From assembly GCF_014357575.1 (NCBI RefSeq), contig NZ_JACONW010000021.1, positions 1 through 52,845 of the forward strand: DNA of 52,845 nucleotides, given 5' to 3'. Positions 50,533 to 52,845 of the stretch are shown in pieces. The stretch is from Pseudomonas folii. GTDB taxonomy: Bacteria > Pseudomonadota > Gammaproteobacteria > Pseudomonadales > Pseudomonadaceae. A program made the translations under genes and the position numbers. Below the pieces are notes generated by a model that searched no databases, was not told the DNA's origin, and saw only the letters and a program-made list of their open reading frames with translations. The first letter of the stretch is position 1, and the number at the start of each line of letters is the position of its first letter.

Positions 50533-50608
50533 TGGTGGGTGATGACGGGATCGAACCGCCGACCCGCTGCTTGTAAGGCAGCTGCTCTCCCAGCTGAGCT
50601 AATCACCC
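50533..50608 (-). tRNA. tRNA-Val (anticodon TAC)
   Basis: A 76-nt tRNA including an encoded CCA. The acceptor stem GGGTGAT pairs with ATCACCC, the D arm is AGCTCAGCTGGGAGAGC, and the anticodon loop CTTACAA gives TAC. It is the first gene of the leftward tRNA unit and is divergent from rdgC. Confidence 0.97.
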
Positions 50609-50769
50609 TTCACTCTCGGTGTGGCGCGCATTCTACGGAGCGACCTAACCTCTGGCAAGCACTTTTTTAAATAATTTTTATAATCCTTCCAAAGGCTTAG
50701 CTCAGGGTTGGCCGCAGGGTAATAGCAGCGAATAATGCCCCACTTTTTACAGAAGGAGAGATTCACCTC

Positions 50770-51690
50770 ATGTGGTTCAAAAACCTGCTTGTCTACCGCC
50801 TGACCCAGGATCTGCCTTTTGACGCCGAAGCACTGGAAACCGCTTTGGCCACCAAACCGGCCCGTGCCTGTGCCAGCCAGGAGCTGACCACTTACGGTTT
50901 CGTCGCCCCTTTCGGCAAAGGCGAAGACGCACCCTTGGTGCACGTCAGCGGCGACTTCCTGCTGATCTCGGCCCGTAAAGAAGAACGCATCCTGCCGGGC
51001 AGCGTTGTGCGCGACGCATTGAAGGAAAAGGTCGACGAGATCGAAGCCGAGCAAATGCGCAAGGTCTATAAGAAGGAACGCGAGCAGATCAAGGATGAAA
51101 TCATCCAGGCGTTCCTGCCGCGTGCCTTTATTCGTCGTTCGTCGACCTTCGCTGCCATCGCGCCGAAACAGGGACTGATTCTGGTCAACTCGGCGAGCCC
51201 GAAGCGCGCTGAGGATTTGCTGTCGACCCTGCGTGAAGTAATCGGCACCCTGCCCGTACGTCCGCTGACCGTGAAGACCGCGCCTACCGCTGTGATGACC
51301 GATTGGGTCACCACGCAGAAGGCTGCCGACAACTTCTTCGTGCTGGATGAATGCGAACTGCGCGACACCCACGAAGATGGCGGGATCGTGCGCTGCAAAC
51401 GTCAGGACCTGACCAGCGATGAAATTCAGCTGCACCTGAGCACTGGAAAGGTTGTGACCCAATTGTCCCTGGCATGGCAGGACAAGCTGTCCTTCGTGCT
51501 GGACGACAAGATGACGGTCAAGCGTCTGAAGTTCGAAGACCTGCTGCAGGATCAAGCAGAACAGGACGGCGGCGACGAAGCACTGGGCCAACTGGACGCC
51601 AGCTTCACCCTGATGATGCTGACTTTCGGTGAGTTCCTGCCAGAGCTGTTTGAAGCGCTGGGCGGTGAAGAGATTCCGCAGGGGATTTAA
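50770..51690 (+). CDS. rdgC: Recombination-associated protein RdgC
   Basis: A 306-residue nucleoid-associated protein that forms a ring-shaped dimer on double-stranded DNA and limits RecA (family knowledge). The N-terminus [13 protein letters not shown] and the segments [34 protein letters not shown] and [11 protein letters not shown] are typical. The length is that of the family. AAGGAGAG precedes ATG 50770. It is divergent from the tRNA unit. In P. aeruginosa rdgC (PA3263) follows the FKBP gene, so this marks the right edge of the locus insertion (from memory). Confidence 0.97.
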   Translation: MWFKNLLVYRLTQDLPFDAEALETALATKPARACASQELTTYGFVAPFGKGEDAPLVHVSGDFLLISARKEERILPGSVVRDALKEKVDEIEAEQMRKVYKKEREQIKDEIIQAFLPRAFIRRSSTFAAIAPKQGLILVNSASPKRAEDLLSTLREVIGTLPVRPLTVKTAPTAVMTDWVTTQKAADNFFVLDECELRDTHEDGGIVRCKRQDLTSDEIQLHLSTGKVVTQLSLAWQDKLSFVLDDKMTVKRLKFEDLLQDQAEQDGGDEALGQLDASFTLMMLTFGEFLPELFEALGGEEIPQGI

Positions 51691-51704
51691 ACACCGTACA
51701 AATC

Positions 51705-51793
51705 TGTAGGAGTGAGCTTGCTCGCGATGGCGTTTCTCCAGACGCCATTTCTGGAACTGACAGAATGCTATCGCGAGCAAGCTCACTCCTACA
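51705..51793. repeat. Paired REP elements between rdgC and the symporter gene
   Basis: TGTAGGAGTGAGCTTGCTCG (then CGAT) at 51705-51728 and its perfect inverted copy at 51770-51793, with a smaller hairpin between (TGGCGT...ACGCCA). It can form a long cruciform and may stabilise or end the rdgC mRNA. Confidence 0.85.
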
Positions 51794-51849
51794 GTTCCAG
51801 TGCTCGCTGGACTACTACAACCTCCCTCCTAATAAGAAAGGAACCCGCC

Positions 51850-52815
51850 ATGCGTGCATTGGCAGCCTTGAGTCGTTTTGTCGGTAATACCTTTGCGTAC
51901 TGGGTGCTTCTGTTCGCCATATTGGCCTTCGTCTTCCCCCAAGCGTTCATCGGGCTCAAGCCCCTCATCGTGCCGTTGCTGGGTCTGGTGATGTTCGGCA
52001 TGGGCCTGACCCTGAAGCTTGAAGACTTTTCCGAAGTCGCCCGCAATCCATGGCGTGTTGCCTTGGGTGTGGTTGCGCACTTCGTGATCATGCCCGGCGT
52101 GGCGTGGTTGTTGTGCCAAGTGTTCCAACTGCCGCCGGAAATCGCCGTCGGTGTGATTCTGGTTGGTTGCTGCCCGAGCGGTACCTCGTCCAACGTCATG
52201 GCGTGGCTGGCCAAGGGCGATCTGGCGCTGGCCGTTGCCATTGCAGCGGTCACCACCCTGCTCGCTCCGCTGCTGACGCCAACACTGATCTGGTTCCTGG
52301 CGTCGGCCTGGTTGCCGGTGTCCTTTATGGATATGTTCTGGTCGATTCTGCAACTGGTCATGCTGCCCATCGTGCTTGGCGTTTTGGCCCAGCGCCTGCT
52401 GGGTGCCCGGGTCACTTACGCGATCGACGTGCTGCCGCTGATTTCGGTGGTGAGCATCGTGATGATCGTCTGCGCCGTCGTTGCCGCCAGCCAGGCGAAA
52501 ATCGCTGAATCAGGCTTGCTGATCATGGCAGTAGTGATCCTGCACAACACCTTCGGCTTCCTGCTGGGTTACTTCACCGGCAAGGTGTTCAAACTGCCGC
52601 TGCCTCAGCGTAAGTCATTGGCACTGGAAGTCGGCATGCAGAACTCCGGCTTGGGTGCCGCCCTGGCCAGCGCCCACTTCTCACCACTGGCGGCCGTGCC
52701 AAGTGCGCTGTTCAGCGTGTGGCACAACATTTCCGGGGCACTGCTTTCGACCTACTTCCGCAAGATGAAGGATGACGATGAGCCGGTGAAGGCTGGGTCG
52801 GCTGCGGTTGATTGA
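51850..52815 (+). CDS. Bile acid:sodium symporter (BASS) family transporter
   Basis: A 321-residue inner-membrane protein with about ten membrane helices, of the BASS family that imports organic anions or vitamin precursors with sodium. Typical segments are MFGMGLTLKLEDF, the substrate-site loop VGCCPSGTSSNVMAWLAKGD and ALEVGMQNSGLGAALA. ATG 51850 follows AAGGA at good spacing. A longer in-frame reading from 51712 is only translation of the REP pair and is rejected. The substrate is not predictable; annotated relatives include YocS- and PanS-like proteins. It follows rdgC as in P. aeruginosa (from memory). Confidence 0.92.
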   Translation: MRALAALSRFVGNTFAYWVLLFAILAFVFPQAFIGLKPLIVPLLGLVMFGMGLTLKLEDFSEVARNPWRVALGVVAHFVIMPGVAWLLCQVFQLPPEIAVGVILVGCCPSGTSSNVMAWLAKGDLALAVAIAAVTTLLAPLLTPTLIWFLASAWLPVSFMDMFWSILQLVMLPIVLGVLAQRLLGARVTYAIDVLPLISVVSIVMIVCAVVAASQAKIAESGLLIMAVVILHNTFGFLLGYFTGKVFKLPLPQRKSLALEVGMQNSGLGAALASAHFSPLAAVPSALFSVWHNISGALLSTYFRKMKDDDEPVKAGSAAVD

Positions 52816-52845
52816 TTAAAACTCCTGTGGATTGAAACGCAATCC

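Noticed and set aside
51712..51849. N-terminal extension of the BASS transporter
   Set aside because: The extra 46 residues are translated REP repeat; the ATG at 51850 has a good ribosome site and matches the family start.

Overview
The window is a chromosomal segment of a Pseudomonas (fluorescens/corrugata/syringae-like rather than aeruginosa). The reasons are the gene content, Pseudomonas-type REP repeats (TGTAGGAGCGAGCTTGCTCG and GGCTTTAGCCGGG types), high GC, and core genes whose order, as I remember it, matches P. aeruginosa PA3256-PA3264. The assignment is by recognition; no search was run.

Layout. Left core block (1-8.0 kb): quinone oxidoreductase (-), the periplasmic protease prc (+), an EAL-CBS-GGDEF protein (+), a two-gene conserved hypothetical pair with an HTH partner (-), a DUF1232 membrane protein (-) and an FKBP lipoprotein (-). 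Right core block (50.4-52.8 kb): tRNA-Asp and tRNA-Val (-), rdgC (+) and a bile acid:sodium symporter family protein (+). Between them lies about 41 kb devoted almost wholly to one siderophore system.

The siderophore locus holds fhuC (+), an operon pvdA-like / small orphan / fhuF (-), a PvdE-like exporter (+), a TonB receptor with an N-terminal STN domain (+), fhuD-fhuB (+), an HSL-type esterase (-), two giant NRPS genes (-), and mbtH / type II thioesterase / SyrP-like Asp hydroxylase (-). NRPS1 has the domain order FAAL-T-C-A-T-C-A-T-E-C-A-T, the same as pyoverdine PvdL as I recall it, but the binding-pocket residues differ. NRPS2 is C-A-T-E-C-A-T-C-A-T-E. Pocket residues read by eye give acyl - X1 - D-(beta-OH)Asp - L-Ser - D-Ser - Gly - D-X6. 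X1 and X6 share one unusual code and are inferred to be N5-hydroxyornithine derivatives because a PvdA-type hydroxylase is encoded nearby. The product would be an acylated hydroxamate/beta-hydroxyaspartate siderophore, ornibactin-like in chemistry but built on a PvdL-like scaffold.

How it works together: PvdA makes N5-OH-Orn; FAAL loads the lipid; MbtH supports adenylation; the dioxygenase makes beta-OH-Asp; the TE edits; the PvdE-like pump exports. The receptor, FhuD, FhuB and FhuC import the ferric complex and FhuF reduces it. Fur-box-like sites precede fhuC, lie between pvdA and pvdE, and precede mbtH. No ECF sigma/anti-sigma pair, no N5-formyl/acyltransferase and no terminal TE domain are encoded here.

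Other structure: a 750-bp element with ~300-bp inverted arms and a 10-bp target duplication, a decayed copy of its end at the locus boundary, a near-identical 1.5-kb Ser adenylation-domain repeat shared by the two NRPS genes, and a 38-bp repeat next to tRNA-Asp that brackets a low-GC orphan gene.
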